From Paramicrobacterium chengjingii (GTDB lineage: Bacteria; Actinomycetota; Actinomycetes; Actinomycetales; Microbacteriaceae), in NCBI RefSeq assembly GCF_011751765.2, contig NZ_CP061169.1, positions 2,108,001 through 2,172,000 of the forward strand: a stretch of 64,000 nucleotides of DNA. The letters run 5' to 3'. How positions within the stretch are numbered: the first letter of the stretch is position 1; each line of letters starts with the position of its first letter. The translations under genes were made by a program, and so were the position numbers. A model generated the notes under the pieces. The model worked only from the letters and a program-made list of their open reading frames with translations, was not told the origin of the DNA and searched no databases. Below are positions 1 to 10,204 of this stretch, one piece after another.

Positions 1-578
1 CAGCCGGAATGCGCGGCGCCGTCGAAAAGGCGGAGGAAATCGCCGCGGAAACACCGGGGGCGATTCTCGCCCGTCAGTTCGAAAACCAGGCGAACGCCGA
101 TATCCACCGAACAACGACCGGTGAGGAGATCTGGCGCGACACCGATGGCAACGTCGACATTTTTGTCGCCGGCATCGGAACCGGCGGCACGATAACGGGC
201 GCCGGGCAAGCGCTCAAGGCGCACAATCCTGACATTCAGGTCGTCGCCGTCGAGCCCGCGGATTCTCCCATTCTCAGCGGTGGCAAAGCCGGTCCGCACA
301 AGATTCAGGGACTTGGAGCGAATTTCGTTCCGAGTGTTCTCGACACCGAGGTCTATGACGAAGTGCTCACCGTCGGCGTCGACGATGCGGTGAAAACAGC
401 CCGGACGCTCGCAACTGACGACGGCATCCTTGCAGGAATCTCGTCTGGCGCTGCCGTCTGGGCGGCGCTGCAAGTCGCTGCACGCCCCGAGAACGCCGGG
501 AAAAACATCGTGGTCGTCGTTCCTGATTTCGGCGAGCGGTATCTCTCGACGTTCCTCTACGAGGATCTCCGCGACTGA
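1..578 (+). CDS. cysK: Cysteine synthase (O-acetylserine sulfhydrylase), 5' end outside window
   Basis: Makes L-cysteine from O-acetylserine and sulfide with PLP, in the cytoplasm. Only the C-terminal part (about 190 residues) is present. The reading frame is open from the left edge, so the PLP lysine and roughly the first 120 residues lie outside. Visible family signatures are the N-Q-A-N stretch near the start, the glycine-rich phosphate-binding loop [10 protein letters not shown] and the late G-I-S-S-G-A motif. The stop lies 2 nt before cysE, so the two genes form the usual cysteine pair in which CysE supplies O-acetylserine. Identification is firm; the true start cannot be seen. Confidence 0.95.
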   Translation, partial: AGMRGAVEKAEEIAAETPGAILARQFENQANADIHRTTTGEEIWRDTDGNVDIFVAGIGTGGTITGAGQALKAHNPDIQVVAVEPADSPILSGGKAGPHKIQGLGANFVPSVLDTEVYDEVLTVGVDDAVKTARTLATDDGILAGISSGAAVWAALQVAARPENAGKNIVVVVPDFGERYLSTFLYEDLRD

Positions 579-580
579 CA

Positions 581-1144
581 ATGGGGTTCTGGACCCGCAT
601 TCGCGAGGACATCACTGCAGCTCGTGTTCACGACCCCGCGGCTCGGGGCGCGTTTGAGATCGCCGTCGTTTACTCGGGCCTGCATGCAATCTGGTGGTAC
701 CGCTTCAACCATCGGCTCTGGGATCGCGGCCTCAGGCTGCCTGCGCGCATCGGCTCGCAGGCAGCCCGCGCAATCACCGGAATCGAGATTCACCCGGGGG
801 CCAAGATCGGCCGACGCCTGTTCATCGACCATGGCATGGGAGTTGTCATCGGCGAAACTGCGCAACTTGGCGACGATGTGATGCTCTATCACGGCGTGAC
901 TCTCGGCGGAAAAGGCGGCGGCAAGGGCAAGCGTCATCCGACCCTCGGTGACGGCGTCACCGTCGGTGCGGGAGCGAAAGTGCTCGGCCCCGTCATGATC
1001 GGCGGCGGCAGCATCGTCGGGGCGAATGCCGTCGTGACAAAGGATGCTCCACCGCACTCAATCGTCGTGGGAGTTCCGGCGCGCGCCCGACCACGCGTCG
1101 CAGGCGAGCGCTACGGCCTCGTCGAACCCGACTATCACATCTAG
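581..1144 (+). CDS. cysE: Serine O-acetyltransferase
   Basis: Acetylates L-serine with acetyl-CoA to give O-acetylserine, the first step of cysteine synthesis. At 187 residues it is the short form found in many Gram-positive bacteria. An N-terminal helical part is followed by left-handed beta-helix hexapeptide repeats from about residue 65 to 155. The D-H-G-M-G motif (His84) matches the catalytic histidine region, and the G-V-T-L-G-G stretch follows at about 105-110. It starts 2 nt after the cysK stop, so the genes are almost certainly co-transcribed. Its stop is 4 nt from the stop of convergent prfA, and no terminator hairpin separates them. Confidence 0.96.
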   Translation: MGFWTRIREDITAARVHDPAARGAFEIAVVYSGLHAIWWYRFNHRLWDRGLRLPARIGSQAARAITGIEIHPGAKIGRRLFIDHGMGVVIGETAQLGDDVMLYHGVTLGGKGGGKGKRHPTLGDGVTVGAGAKVLGPVMIGGGSIVGANAVVTKDAPPHSIVVGVPARARPRVAGERYGLVEPDYHI

Positions 1145-1148
1145 ATGG

Positions 1149-2228
1149 TCAGCCGTTGTCGGCGAGGTGAGTGAGACGCGCTTCTTCGTCAGACTGAATG
1201 CATGACTCGATCACCGAGTCGAGATCGCCATTCATCACGTGATCGAGATTGTATGCCTTGTAACCGGTGCGGTGGTCGGCAATACGGTTCTCGGGGAAGT
1301 TGTACGTTCGAATGCGCTCGGAACGATCCATCGTGCGAATCTGGCTCTTGCGAGCGTCGGATGCTGCAGCATCCAGTTCTTCTTGTTTTCTCGCGAGTAG
1401 TCGAGCCCTGAGCACGCGCATTGCCGCCTCACGGTTCTGAATCTGACTCTTTTCGTTCTGCATCGATACAACGATCCCGGTCTCGATGTGCGTGATGCGC
1501 ACAGCCGAATCCGTTGTGTTCACCGATTGGCCGCCCGGGCCAGATGAGCGAAAAACATCGACACGAATGTCGTTCTGGCTGATCTCGACTTCTTCTGGCT
1601 CATCGACCTCGGGAAAGACAAGCACACCGGTTGTCGATGTATGAATGCGGCCCTGGGACTCAGTGACAGGAACTCGCTGCACGCGATGCACTCCGCCCTC
1701 GTACTTCAGGTGAGCCCAGACGCCCTCAGCGGGATCGTTCGACGAACCCTTGATCGCCACCTGAACGTTCTTGTATCCGCCCAGATCGGATTCATCGCGT
1801 TCGAGGAGCTCCGTCTTCCACCCCTTCGACTCAGCGTAGTGAAGGTACATGCGCAGCAGATCAGCGGCAAAGAGTGCGCTCTCGGCACCCCCCTCGCCTC
1901 CCTTGATCTCCATAATCACATCACGGCCATCGTCGGGGTCTCTCGGGACCAAGAGTCGCCGAAGTTTCTCCTCTGCCTCAGCAAGCTCCTCTTCGAGCGC
2001 CGGCACCTCGTCTGCGAAAGCATCGTCTTCCTTCGCCAGCTCTTTCGCTGCAGCCAGATCATCCTGAGCGCTGGTCCACGCGGAATGCGAGGCGATGATC
2101 TTGGAGAGCTCCGCGTACCGCCGGTTAATCTTGCGAGACCGTGCCGGGTCAGCATGTACGGCCGGGTCGGCCAGCTGCTCTTGAAGATCGGCGTGCTCGT
2201 CGATGAGAGCTGTCACTGATTCAAACAT
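1149..2228 (-). CDS. prfA: Peptide chain release factor 1
   Basis: Recognises UAA and UAG in the ribosomal A site and triggers peptide release. At 359 residues it has normal RF1 length. The G-G-Q peptidyl-hydrolysis motif is at residues 232-234. The tripeptide discriminator is P-V-T at 187-189, within the conserved [14 protein letters not shown] context, which is the RF1 form (PxT) and not the S-P-F of RF2. It lies downstream of rho on the same strand with a hairpin between them. In many actinobacteria rpmE sits between rho and prfA and prmC follows prfA; neither is here. Confidence 0.97.
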   Translation of the reverse strand: MFESVTALIDEHADLQEQLADPAVHADPARSRKINRRYAELSKIIASHSAWTSAQDDLAAAKELAKEDDAFADEVPALEEELAEAEEKLRRLLVPRDPDDGRDVIMEIKGGEGGAESALFAADLLRMYLHYAESKGWKTELLERDESDLGGYKNVQVAIKGSSNDPAEGVWAHLKYEGGVHRVQRVPVTESQGRIHTSTTGVLVFPEVDEPEEVEISQNDIRVDVFRSSGPGGQSVNTTDSAVRITHIETGIVVSMQNEKSQIQNREAAMRVLRARLLARKQEELDAAASDARKSQIRTMDRSERIRTYNFPENRIADHRTGYKAYNLDHVMNGDLDSVIESCIQSDEEARLTHLADNG

Positions 2229-2264
2229 TTCTTATTCCGTTTCGTGAGGTCGAATGAAACGAGA

Positions 2265-2317
2265 GAGCCCGCCTGCTCCGCGATACCCCCCAGAGGTCAC
2301 ACGGAGCAAACGGGCTC
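2265..2317 (-). terminator. Hairpin between rho and prfA
   Basis: Two nested inverted repeats flank a roughly 20-nt loop: GAGCCCG (2265-2271) with CGGGCTC (2311-2317), and TGCTCCG (2274-2280) with CGGAGCA (2302-2308). The structure begins 9 nt past the rho stop and has no U-tract, as is common for GC-rich actinobacterial terminators. It probably ends or attenuates the rho message before prfA. Confidence 0.65.
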
Positions 2318-2326
2318 ATCAGTCAG

Positions 2327-4441
2327 CTAGCGGTGGTCGCGCTCGTGTCCGTTCGTCGCCGGTTGGGGCATCGACTTTTGCATTTGCACAAGAAACTCGA
2401 CGTTCGACGACGTTTCCTTGAGCTTGCCCAGCACGACTTCGAGCGCCTGCTGTGTGTCAAGGCCGGCGAGGGCACGACGCAGCTTCCATGTCACCTTCAC
2501 TTCGTCCTGCGCGAGCAGCATCTCCTCGCGACGCGTCGACGATGCGTTGACATCGATCGCCGGGAAGATGCGCTTGTCCGCAAGCTGACGCGAAAGGCGC
2601 AGTTCGGAGTTGCCCGTCCCCTTGAACTCCTCGAAGATCACTTCGTCCATCTTGGAACCGGTCTCGACAAGTGCAGTCGCGAGGATCGTGAGCGATCCGC
2701 CGTTCTCAATGTTCCGTGCGGCACCGAAAAACCGCTTCGGCGGGTAAAGCGCCGCAGCATCGACACCACCCGAGAGCACACGACCGCTCGTGGGAGCCGA
2801 GATGTTGTAGGCGCGACCCAGGCGAGTGATGGAATCGAGAAGAACGACGACGTCGTGTCCGAGCTCTACGAGACGTTTGGCACGCTCAATGGCCAGCTCA
2901 GCGACGGTCGTGTGGTCTTCAGCAGGGCGGTCGAATGTCGAAGCAATGACTTCACCCTTGACCGTACGCTGCATGTCCGTGACCTCTTCGGGACGCTCGT
3001 CGACGAGAACAACCATGAGGTGAACCTCCGGGTTGTTCGCCGCGATGGCATTGGCCACCTGCTGCAGAACGATCGTCTTCCCCGCCTTGGGAGGCGCCAC
3101 GATGAGTCCGCGCTGTCCTTTGCCCACTGGCGCGATAAGGTCGATCAGGCGCTGTGTGAACTTGCCCTGCTCCGTCTCCATGCGCAGGCGCTCCTGCGGG
3201 TACAGCGGAGTCAGGTCGCCGAACTGCACGCGGTCGGCCGCCTCATCGACGCTCTGGCCGTTGACGCTGTCAACCTTGACGATCGCGTTGTACTTCTGCC
3301 GAGAGTTGTGCTCGCCCTCACGTGGCTGGCGCACAGCTCCGACGATAGCGTCGCCCTTTCGCAGGTTGTACTTCTTGACCTGGCCGAGTGAGACGTATAC
3401 GTCGCTCGCGCCGGACAGATATCCGGTCGTGCGCACGAATGCGTAGTTGTCGAGCACATCAAGGATTCCGGCGATCGGAACCAGCACGTCGTCTTCGGTG
3501 ATCTCCGGCTCGACGTCATCGTTCTGACCACGCTTGCGGTCCCGATAACGGCCCCGGCCGCGGCCGCCCTGGTCGTCGTTCTTTCCGTCAGTGCGATTAC
3601 CGTCGTTGCGGTCGCCGCGCCCCTGCTGGCGATCGTCGTTTTGGTTGTCGCCCCTGTTGTTGCGGTTGCGGTTACGGTTACGTCCGCGTCCTCGCTCGTC
3701 GTTGGTATTGCCGCTCTGGGCATCGGAATCAGATGTGTCGTCTGACTTCGCATCGTCGTTCGACGACTGCCTGCCATCGCTCTCTGCCTGCTTCGAACCG
3801 TTTTGGCCATTGTGGCCATTGCTCTGGCCGCTCTGGCCGTTCGAATCTGAGTTGTCGTCGTCGCCTTTTCGGCCGCGACGGCGGCCGCCGCGCTTCCCGT
3901 TCTTCTTCTCGCGCTGCTCGACGCCGTCAGCGGCGTCCTGCGTAGCGGGCGCGTCGTCGGAAGCTGCGTTGTCAGATGGTGTGGTGCCGGAAGCAGTCTC
4001 ACCGCCCGTATTCTCGCTGCGACTGGCGGAGCGCTGAGACGACCGCGTCCGGCTCTGCGTTCCTGCACGGGGCTCGTCGAGAACGGACTCCGCTGCCTGC
4101 TCGGGAGTCGTTCCCTCGGGAACAGTCGGCGTCGCCGTATCGCTGTCGGCCGAGTTCGGCGTCGCCGGCTCGATGATCGGAGTCGACACGCGTCGTGATG
4201 CGCGTTTGGCCGGCTGCTTTTCCTGCGATGCAGCGGCGGCCTGCGTGTCTGCCGGTCGGGAAGCAGTGTTGCTTCCGCCGCCCTGCTTCTCGGTTATCGC
4301 CGCAACAAGCTCGCCTTTGCGGAGCTTTGAAGCGCCCTGAACCCCAAGGCTGACGGCAAGCTTCTGAAGCTCGGCGACCTTGAGCGTCTGGATGTTGGTA
4401 CCGCGGTCCGCGCCGTCTGCGCGGGTTCCTGCGTCTGTCAC
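2327..4441 (-). CDS. rho: Transcription termination factor Rho
   Basis: Hexameric RNA helicase that ends transcription at rut-containing transcripts. At 704 residues it is much longer than the roughly 420-residue E. coli protein. The order is: Rho N helical domain (about 15-55); an inserted acidic/Arg-Gly-Asn-rich low-complexity segment (about 60-315, densest at 250-300, with repeated N-R and R-G units); cold-shock RNA-binding domain (about 325-400); RecA-like ATPase with Walker A P-K-A-G-K-T near 450 and the L-L-D-S-I-T-R-L segment near 530. The start is a GTG behind an AAAGGA site. Large basic N-terminal insertions are known in actinobacterial Rho (Micrococcus luteus) and extend action to structured RNA. 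Confidence 0.97.
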   Translation of the reverse strand: MTDAGTRADGADRGTNIQTLKVAELQKLAVSLGVQGASKLRKGELVAAITEKQGGGSNTASRPADTQAAAASQEKQPAKRASRRVSTPIIEPATPNSADSDTATPTVPEGTTPEQAAESVLDEPRAGTQSRTRSSQRSASRSENTGGETASGTTPSDNAASDDAPATQDAADGVEQREKKNGKRGGRRRGRKGDDDNSDSNGQSGQSNGHNGQNGSKQAESDGRQSSNDDAKSDDTSDSDAQSGNTNDERGRGRNRNRNRNNRGDNQNDDRQQGRGDRNDGNRTDGKNDDQGGRGRGRYRDRKRGQNDDVEPEITEDDVLVPIAGILDVLDNYAFVRTTGYLSGASDVYVSLGQVKKYNLRKGDAIVGAVRQPREGEHNSRQKYNAIVKVDSVNGQSVDEAADRVQFGDLTPLYPQERLRMETEQGKFTQRLIDLIAPVGKGQRGLIVAPPKAGKTIVLQQVANAIAANNPEVHLMVVLVDERPEEVTDMQRTVKGEVIASTFDRPAEDHTTVAELAIERAKRLVELGHDVVVLLDSITRLGRAYNISAPTSGRVLSGGVDAAALYPPKRFFGAARNIENGGSLTILATALVETGSKMDEVIFEEFKGTGNSELRLSRQLADKRIFPAIDVNASSTRREEMLLAQDEVKVTWKLRRALAGLDTQQALEVVLGKLKETSSNVEFLVQMQKSMPQPATNGHERDHR

Positions 4442-4619
4442 TGGAGAGTATTCCTTTCTCAGCCTGGTTATCGATGATGAACCAGGGAGAGCCGTTTACG
4501 CCGCTGCGATACCCCGTAGATGGGGCACGCGTCGATCGCATCAGAACACGATATACGTCGGGTAAGGGCTGTGATTGGTGAATGATCCGAAGGCCAGATT
4601 CACCCTGACGGGTGGTTCC
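4442..4619 (-). other. thrB-rho intergenic region and rho leader
   Basis: This 178-nt region follows the thrB stop and leads into rho. It holds a small inverted repeat (GGTGAAT at 4577-4583 with ATTCACC at 4598-4604) just after thrB, which could be a weak terminator or attenuator. The AAAGGA ribosome-binding site of rho is at the other end. The leader is long enough for the Rho autoregulation known in other bacteria, but nothing here proves it. Confidence 0.4.
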
Positions 4620-5540
4620 CTATGAGATCGGTACTACTGTAGCACCCTTGAAGTCGACAGCGAGCATCTCGGCTCTCCAGGGTGTGGCGGTCCCGCTTTC
4701 CACGAGCCGTGCTGCATCCAAACGATCGCCCGGACCATCGCAGAGCACCAGAATCGAGGGCCCAGCCCCGGACACGACGGCAGGATAGCCATGAGCGCGA
4801 AGCAACGCGATCGTCTCGGTCGTATCGGGCATCGCCGCTGCCCGATAGCTCTGGTGGAGCTTGTCCTCTGTCGCTTGGAACAGCAGCTCGGGACTCTGCA
4901 GCATTGCGGCCACCATGAGCGAAGAGCGCGAGACGTTGAACACGGCGTCCGCATGCGGCACACTAGCAGGCTGCAATTCGCGAGCACGACGCGTCGACAG
5001 CGTGGACTCGGGAATGAACACCAGAGGCGAAACTCCCCTGTGAACCATCAGCTTCTTGTGCCGAGGACCTTCTTCCGATGTCCAGGCGATGGTAAGCCCG
5101 CCGAAGAGAGCGGGTGCCACGTTGTCCGGGTGTCCTTCGAGCTCAGAAGCGATACCGAGCAGCAGATCCTCCGTGAACGTCACGGAACCCTCGAGAAGGC
5201 CCTGTGCAGCGGCGATACCCGCAACAACCGCCGCACCAGAGGATCCCAGTCCGCGACCGTGTGGAATCGCATTGCGGGCTTCGATGTGCAGGCCTGGTGC
5301 CTCCTGACCGACCGCGGCGAACGTCGCTATCGCAGACGAAGCAACGAGGTTCGTCTCGTCAACCGCAACCTCACCCTCGCCGACACCATGCACATCAACG
5401 GTGACGCTCTTCTCGTCGGTTGCCGTGACCGTGAGCTCGTCGTACATTGCCAATGCGAGGCCGAGCGTATCAAAGCCGGGCCCCAGGTTCGCCGACGTGG
5501 CGGGGACCTTCACCGAAACTCGGCGACCGGCGAAACTCAC
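4620..5540 (-). CDS. thrB: Homoserine kinase
   Basis: Phosphorylates L-homoserine with ATP, the step before threonine synthase. The 306-residue protein belongs to the GHMP kinase family. The early motif at about 12-22 ([11 protein letters not shown]) is followed by the glycine/serine-rich ATP loop at 92-102 ([11 protein letters not shown]). A late G-A-G-P-S segment forms the third GHMP motif. It starts with GTG overlapping the thrC stop by 4 nt (GTGA), so it is translationally coupled behind hom and thrC. Its product feeds ThrC encoded next to it. Confidence 0.96.
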   Translation of the reverse strand: MSFAGRRVSVKVPATSANLGPGFDTLGLALAMYDELTVTATDEKSVTVDVHGVGEGEVAVDETNLVASSAIATFAAVGQEAPGLHIEARNAIPHGRGLGSSGAAVVAGIAAAQGLLEGSVTFTEDLLLGIASELEGHPDNVAPALFGGLTIAWTSEEGPRHKKLMVHRGVSPLVFIPESTLSTRRARELQPASVPHADAVFNVSRSSLMVAAMLQSPELLFQATEDKLHQSYRAAAMPDTTETIALLRAHGYPAVVSGAGPSILVLCDGPGDRLDAARLVESGTATPWRAEMLAVDFKGATVVPIS

Positions 5541-6622
5541 GCCCGTGCCTCGCCGCTGAGCCCCAGCACGCTGGCAACCTCAGCGGCATCCACGGGAACG
5601 ACTGTCGGGTGAACATCGCCTCCGTCTTCTGTTCGGAGCGCCCACTGCGGGTCTTTGAGGCCGTGCCCGGTAACCGTCAGCACGCACGTTGACCCGACGG
5701 GAATCACACCAGCCTCCGACCGCTCGAGAAGACCAGCGACGCTGATCGCCGACGCGGGCTCGACAAACACGCCAACCTCGCTCGAGAGGATCTTCTGTGC
5801 ACGTAGAATGTCACGGTCGCTGATCGCGCCGAAGTAGCCATCGGTCTTCTCACGGGCCTGAAGTGCGAGTTCCCATGACGCTGGGTTGCCAATGCGGATC
5901 GCGCTGGCGACGGTCTCCGGGTTCTTCACGACGGCACCGTCGACGATCGGGGCGCTGCCCGCCGCCTGAAAGCCGAACATTCGTGGCAGCTTCGTCGAGT
6001 CGCCGTAACCGATCGATTCAGAATAACCGCGCGTGTACGCTGTGTAGTTGCCTGCATTACCGATGGGAATGAAGTGAAAATCAGGCGCCTCGCCGAGCAC
6101 TTCGACAACTTCGAATGCCGCCGTCTTCTGTCCCTCGATGCGATCAGGGTTCACCGAGTTCACGAGATGTACCGGGTAATTCGCCGACATGTCACGGGCC
6201 AGATCGAGGCAATCATCGAAATTGCCCTGCACCTGGATCAGCTGGCCGCCGTGCGCGACAGCTTGGCTGAGCTTGCCCATCGCGATCTTTCCCTCGGGAA
6301 CCAGCACTGCCGCCGTGATGCCGGCATGAGCTGCGTACGCGGCCGCCGACGCCGACGTATTGCCCGTCGATGCGCAGATTACGGCCTTGGCTCCATGCTC
6401 GATGCCCTTGGAGATAGCCATGGTCATGCCGCGATCCTTGAACGACCCTGTGGGATTCATTCCCTCAAACTTGACATAGACCTTCGCCCCGGTTCGCTGC
6501 GAAAGCGATGGCGCTGGAATCAGCGGAGTTCCGCCCTCGCCGAGCGTCACAACGGGCGTCGCGTCAGAGACGTCGAGACGCTCCCGGTATTCATTGATGA
6601 CTCCACGCCACAGGTGTGCCAT
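5537..6622 (-). CDS. thrC: Threonine synthase
   Basis: Converts O-phosphohomoserine to L-threonine with PLP. The 361-residue length is the short class usual in actinobacteria. The PLP lysine is Lys62 in the motif [10 protein letters not shown], and a late serine/threonine-rich cofactor segment (V-T-G-H-G-L-K-D) is present. The start codon overlaps the hom stop by 1 nt and the gene end overlaps thrB by 4 nt, giving a hom-thrC-thrB coupled unit for the threonine branch of the aspartate pathway. Confidence 0.96.
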   Translation of the reverse strand: MAHLWRGVINEYRERLDVSDATPVVTLGEGGTPLIPAPSLSQRTGAKVYVKFEGMNPTGSFKDRGMTMAISKGIEHGAKAVICASTGNTSASAAAYAAHAGITAAVLVPEGKIAMGKLSQAVAHGGQLIQVQGNFDDCLDLARDMSANYPVHLVNSVNPDRIEGQKTAAFEVVEVLGEAPDFHFIPIGNAGNYTAYTRGYSESIGYGDSTKLPRMFGFQAAGSAPIVDGAVVKNPETVASAIRIGNPASWELALQAREKTDGYFGAISDRDILRAQKILSSEVGVFVEPASAISVAGLLERSEAGVIPVGSTCVLTVTGHGLKDPQWALRTEDGGDVHPTVVPVDAAEVASVLGLSGEARA

Positions 6623-7932
6623 TACTGGGCTCCTTCAACTCTCAGGACACTGACGATACGGTCGGTCGCGCTGGCGTCCTGCAGCGCGTCAACGACTGCG
6701 CGAATGGATTTCTCCCTCGCGCGGTGGGTGCCAATGATCAGCGTGGCGAGGCCATCCTCGTCGTCGCCGATGGTCTGCTCGATTGTCTGCACAGAAACGC
6801 TGTAGTTCGCGAAGATACCGGCAACCTCGGCGAGCACACCCGAACGGTCCTTGACACGGAGGTTGATCTGGCATTTCGTAATGACGTCGTCGATGGGCAG
6901 CAGTGGAAGCGCCGCATGGTTGGAGCCGTTCAGCCCGGGGCCGCCAGCGACGTGACGACGTGCCGCCGAGACGACATCGCCGAGAATGGCGGATGCTGTC
7001 TGCAGCCCGCCTGCACCGGCACCGTAGAACATGAGGGGACCTGCCGCCTCGGCATCCACGAATACCGCATTGTTCTCGGCATACACCGATGCAAGCGGAT
7101 GCTCGCGCGGGACCAGCGCCGGGTACACACGTGCAGAGATGCCGAGCTCCCCGTCTGCGGTTGTGAGCCGCTCGGCGACGGCGAGAAGCTTGATCACGTA
7201 ACCCGCGGATTGAGCGGCCTGAATCTGCTCCGCCGTGATGTCGGAGATGCCCTCACGGTGCACCTTGCCCGCATCAATCTGAGAGTGAAAGGCGAGGCCT
7301 GCGAGAATCGTCACCTTCTGTGCCGCGTCGTAGCCCTCGACGTCGAGTGTCGGGTCTGCCTCGAGATAGCCCGCTTCGAACGCGAGCTTTGACGCCTCGT
7401 CCATTGTCTCGCCGAAGCGATCCATGCGATCGAGAATGAAGTTTGTGGACCCGTTCACGATTGCGAGCACACTTGTGATGTTGTCTCCCGCGAGGCTGTC
7501 ACGCAGTGGTCGCAGAATCGGAATCGCTGCGGCAACGGATGCTTCGTAGGAAATCTCAGCGCCGACACGTTCGGCTGCGTCGAAAAGCTCCGGCCCGTGT
7601 GCGGCGAGCAGAGCCTTGTTGCCCGTGACGACGTCAGCTCCGGCGTTCACCGCCGAGAGAATGTACGACTTGGCCGGCTCAATGCCCCCCATGAGCTCGA
7701 TCACGATGTCGGCACCGAGGATGAGTGATTCGGCATCTGTTGTGAAGAGTTCGCGCGGCAGATCCACGTCCCTCTTCGCGTCGACGTCGCGAACGGCGAT
7801 GCCCACGAGTTCCAGATCGGCACCGGCACGCGCAGCGAGCTCCTGACGGTTGTCAATGAGCTTTCGGGCCACCTGCGAGCCAACGGAACCGGCCCCGAGA
7901 AGGGCCACCCTGAGGGTGCGGCTGTCGATCAT
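6622..7932 (-). CDS. hom: Homoserine dehydrogenase with ACT domain
   Basis: Reduces aspartate semialdehyde to homoserine using NAD(P)H. The 436-residue protein starts with a Rossmann loop G-A-G-S-V-G-S near residue 11. The catalytic region includes N-G-S-T-N-F-I-L and the D-x-x-G-x-D-A-A-Q-K element with the active-site lysine. A C-terminal ACT domain (about 360-430, beginning [10 protein letters not shown]) fits threonine feedback inhibition, as known for the Corynebacterium enzyme. The start overlaps the lysA stop by 4 nt, so lysine and threonine branches are transcribed together. Confidence 0.97.
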   Translation of the reverse strand: MIDSRTLRVALLGAGSVGSQVARKLIDNRQELAARAGADLELVGIAVRDVDAKRDVDLPRELFTTDAESLILGADIVIELMGGIEPAKSYILSAVNAGADVVTGNKALLAAHGPELFDAAERVGAEISYEASVAAAIPILRPLRDSLAGDNITSVLAIVNGSTNFILDRMDRFGETMDEASKLAFEAGYLEADPTLDVEGYDAAQKVTILAGLAFHSQIDAGKVHREGISDITAEQIQAAQSAGYVIKLLAVAERLTTADGELGISARVYPALVPREHPLASVYAENNAVFVDAEAAGPLMFYGAGAGGLQTASAILGDVVSAARRHVAGGPGLNGSNHAALPLLPIDDVITKCQINLRVKDRSGVLAEVAGIFANYSVSVQTIEQTIGDDEDGLATLIIGTHRAREKSIRAVVDALQDASATDRIVSVLRVEGAQ

Positions 7933-9329
7933 CGTCCATCCAATCCGGCGTCGCGCGCCATGAGGTCGGCTTCAGTCTCTCCACGCACAATGACGCGTGC
8001 GCGGCCGTCGCGGACGGCAACAATGGGTGGCCGCCCCAGGTAGTTGTAGTTGCTGGCGAGAGACCAGCAGTATGCGCCTGTCGCTGGAACAGCGAGCAGA
8101 TCTCCCGGCTCGACGTCCGACGGCAAGTAGTCGGCAGAGACAACGATGTCGCCCGACTCGCAGTGCTTTCCGGCGATCCGCACAAGGGCGGGCGCAGCGT
8201 CCGACCGGCGTGAGGCGATTCGCACTGAATAGTCCGCGTCGTACAGTGCGGTGCGGGCGTTATCGCTCATGCCGCCGTCGACGCTGACGTAGAGGCGTGT
8301 TTTCGTTCCCGATTCGGTCTCGACGTCAACGGGCTTCGTGGTTCCGGCCTCGTACAGGGTGACACCCGCCGTTCCGATGATCGTGCGCCCCGGCTCGAAG
8401 GCGACATCAGGAATCGGAATCCGGAGCAGCTCGCATTCGTCGCTGACGATGCGCGCGATCGCCTCGGCGAGTTCGCCGATCGGCGTCGGATCGTCGACGC
8501 TTGTGTACGCGATGCCGAAGCCTCCACCGAGGTTCAACTCGGCAACCGGCCCTGTGCGAAGCAGCTCCTTGTGCACGGCGAGCAGTCGCGCGGCCGATTC
8601 GGCGAATCCGCCCGACCCGAAGATCTGCGAACCGATGTGACAGTGCAGACCGATGAACTCCAGGCTCTCGAATGCCCGAATGCGTGCAACGGCGTCGGGA
8701 GCAGCCTCGAGCGTCAGACCGAACTTCTGATCTTCATGGGAGGTGGCCAGAAACTCGTGAGTATGCGCGTGGACTCCGCTATTGACTCGTAGACGAACGC
8801 GTTGCCGCGCGCCGTGACGCACGGCAGCCTCTGCCACTCTGTCGATTTCCTGGATGCTGTCGATAATGATCGTTCCGACACCGGATGCAACGGCGCGATC
8901 GATCTCCGAGAGCGATTTGTTGTTTCCATGGAAGCCGATCCGGTCCGCCTCGACTCCGGCGGCCAGCGCGACGCCCAGTTCTCCGCCAGAACACACATCA
9001 ATACGGCAGCCGGCCTCGACCATCCACCGGGCGACCTCGCTGGTCAGGAGCGCTTTGCCCGCGTAATAGACGTGTGCACGACTGCCGATCTGTGCAAAGG
9101 CGTAATGCAGGGCTTCACGCACTTCGCCAGCGCGCTCACGCGCATCTCGCTCGTCGACGACGTAGAGCGGGGTGCCGAACTGCTGTGCAAGCTCGTGTGC
9201 GGAGACTCCACCGATCTGCAGCTCTCCCGATTCGGCGCGGGCCGCTGTGCTCGGCCAGAGCCCAGGCGCGAGGGCATTCGCGTCGTCGGGCTCGACGAGC
9301 CACGAGGGTGCGAGTGGGTTATGCGTCAC
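7929..9329 (-). CDS. lysA: Diaminopimelate decarboxylase
   Basis: Decarboxylates meso-diaminopimelate to L-lysine, PLP-dependent, cytoplasmic. The 466-residue protein has the fold-III PLP lysine (Lys92 in Y-Y-A-G-K-A-L-L), a C-S-G-G-E-L stretch after it, a glycine-rich phosphate loop (N-L-G-G-G-F-G-I) and the late C-E-S-G-D motif that contributes the cross-subunit active-site cysteine. It begins with GTG and is the first gene of the coupled lysA-hom-thrC-thrB run. An 85-nt gap separates it from the DUF2993 gene upstream, so a promoter may lie there. Confidence 0.96.
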   Translation of the reverse strand: MTHNPLAPSWLVEPDDANALAPGLWPSTAARAESGELQIGGVSAHELAQQFGTPLYVVDERDARERAGEVREALHYAFAQIGSRAHVYYAGKALLTSEVARWMVEAGCRIDVCSGGELGVALAAGVEADRIGFHGNNKSLSEIDRAVASGVGTIIIDSIQEIDRVAEAAVRHGARQRVRLRVNSGVHAHTHEFLATSHEDQKFGLTLEAAPDAVARIRAFESLEFIGLHCHIGSQIFGSGGFAESAARLLAVHKELLRTGPVAELNLGGGFGIAYTSVDDPTPIGELAEAIARIVSDECELLRIPIPDVAFEPGRTIIGTAGVTLYEAGTTKPVDVETESGTKTRLYVSVDGGMSDNARTALYDADYSVRIASRRSDAAPALVRIAGKHCESGDIVVSADYLPSDVEPGDLLAVPATGAYCWSLASNYNYLGRPPIVAVRDGRARVIVRGETEADLMARDAGLDGR

Positions 9330-9414
9330 AGAAGACCGTTCGTGTGGTGCGGGAGGGATATTTCAGTCGCAGAAAGTCTATCGAGGGAGCATGCCATTCG
9401 ATGCATTCACTGTT

Positions 9415-10203
9415 TCACTGGGCGTCACACGATCCGCGGGAGCTGAGGTCGGGGCCATTCCGAGGCATATCCGTCGCCGACAGTGTCACAGTGAGAGTCT
9501 CCGGACTGACATCAATTCCGTCGACGCTGATGCCCTCGGGCAGGGACGATGCAACGCAGACGGTGACCGGTTCCTCGCCGAGGAGATTGCTGACGAAGGA
9601 GGTCACGTCGAGATTGCCCAGATCGGTGAGGACTGTGACATCCACGGGAGCGAGGCTCACGGAGTCACCCTGTGCCTGTGGCTCTGTGACTAACGCGTAA
9701 CCGATAGTGAAGCCCAGAAAGCTCGCTGACTGGTTGTAGCTCAGTGTGCCATCGCCAAGGCTCAGGTGAGGGTCAGCGCCGCCGAGCACGAGCAGCGCGT
9801 TTGCGGCATCCTCTCCCCCGGTCACAACAGCTGTCGTCTCGTCGATGGTGTCATTCTCGTCGAGGGGCACGCCGTGCGCTGTCACAATGATGTCGAACGG
9901 GATTCCGTCGACCTCTGCGTCATCTGAAGTGACAGTCACATTATCGAAGGTGCCGGCAATCAGCTGCGGCAGAAACAGTCCTCCGTCAATGGTCACTTCA
10001 AGATCTGCAGTGACATTGCCGGGAAGCTTTGACTCTAGAGCATCCTCAACGCCATCTTGCGCCATTCCGCGAATGAGTCCATCGGCAAGCCAGAGGACGA
10101 GGCCGATCACCGCGATCACCACAACGACAATGACGATCACGAGAGCCGCACGCCGTCCGCTGCTTCGACGGAGCACAGGCTGAGCCTCGGGGAGCCCGGT
10201 CAC
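9415..10203 (-). CDS. DUF2993 (LmeA-like) membrane-anchored protein
   Basis: A 262-residue protein with a short basic N-terminus, one strongly hydrophobic transmembrane segment (about 19-41, rich in Val/Ile) and an extracytoplasmic beta-rich domain of the DUF2993 type. It resembles mycobacterial LmeA, which takes part in lipomannan elongation. I chose the GTG at 10203, right after the argS stop (10205-10207), over an in-frame ATG further upstream inside argS, because it gives a normal signal-anchor start. It is likely co-transcribed with argS. The role in this organism is unknown; a part in cell-envelope glycolipid metabolism is inferred only from the family. Confidence 0.75.
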   Translation of the reverse strand: MTGLPEAQPVLRRSSGRRAALVIVIVVVVIAVIGLVLWLADGLIRGMAQDGVEDALESKLPGNVTADLEVTIDGGLFLPQLIAGTFDNVTVTSDDAEVDGIPFDIIVTAHGVPLDENDTIDETTAVVTGGEDAANALLVLGGADPHLSLGDGTLSYNQSASFLGFTIGYALVTEPQAQGDSVSLAPVDVTVLTDLGNLDVTSFVSNLLGEEPVTVCVASSLPEGISVDGIDVSPETLTVTLSATDMPRNGPDLSSRGSCDAQ

Positions 10204-10204
10204 A

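Noticed and set aside
2333..3391. Rightward open frame of 352 codons opposite rho
   Set aside because: It lies fully antisense to the rho ATPase and RNA-binding domains and is a codon-bias shadow.
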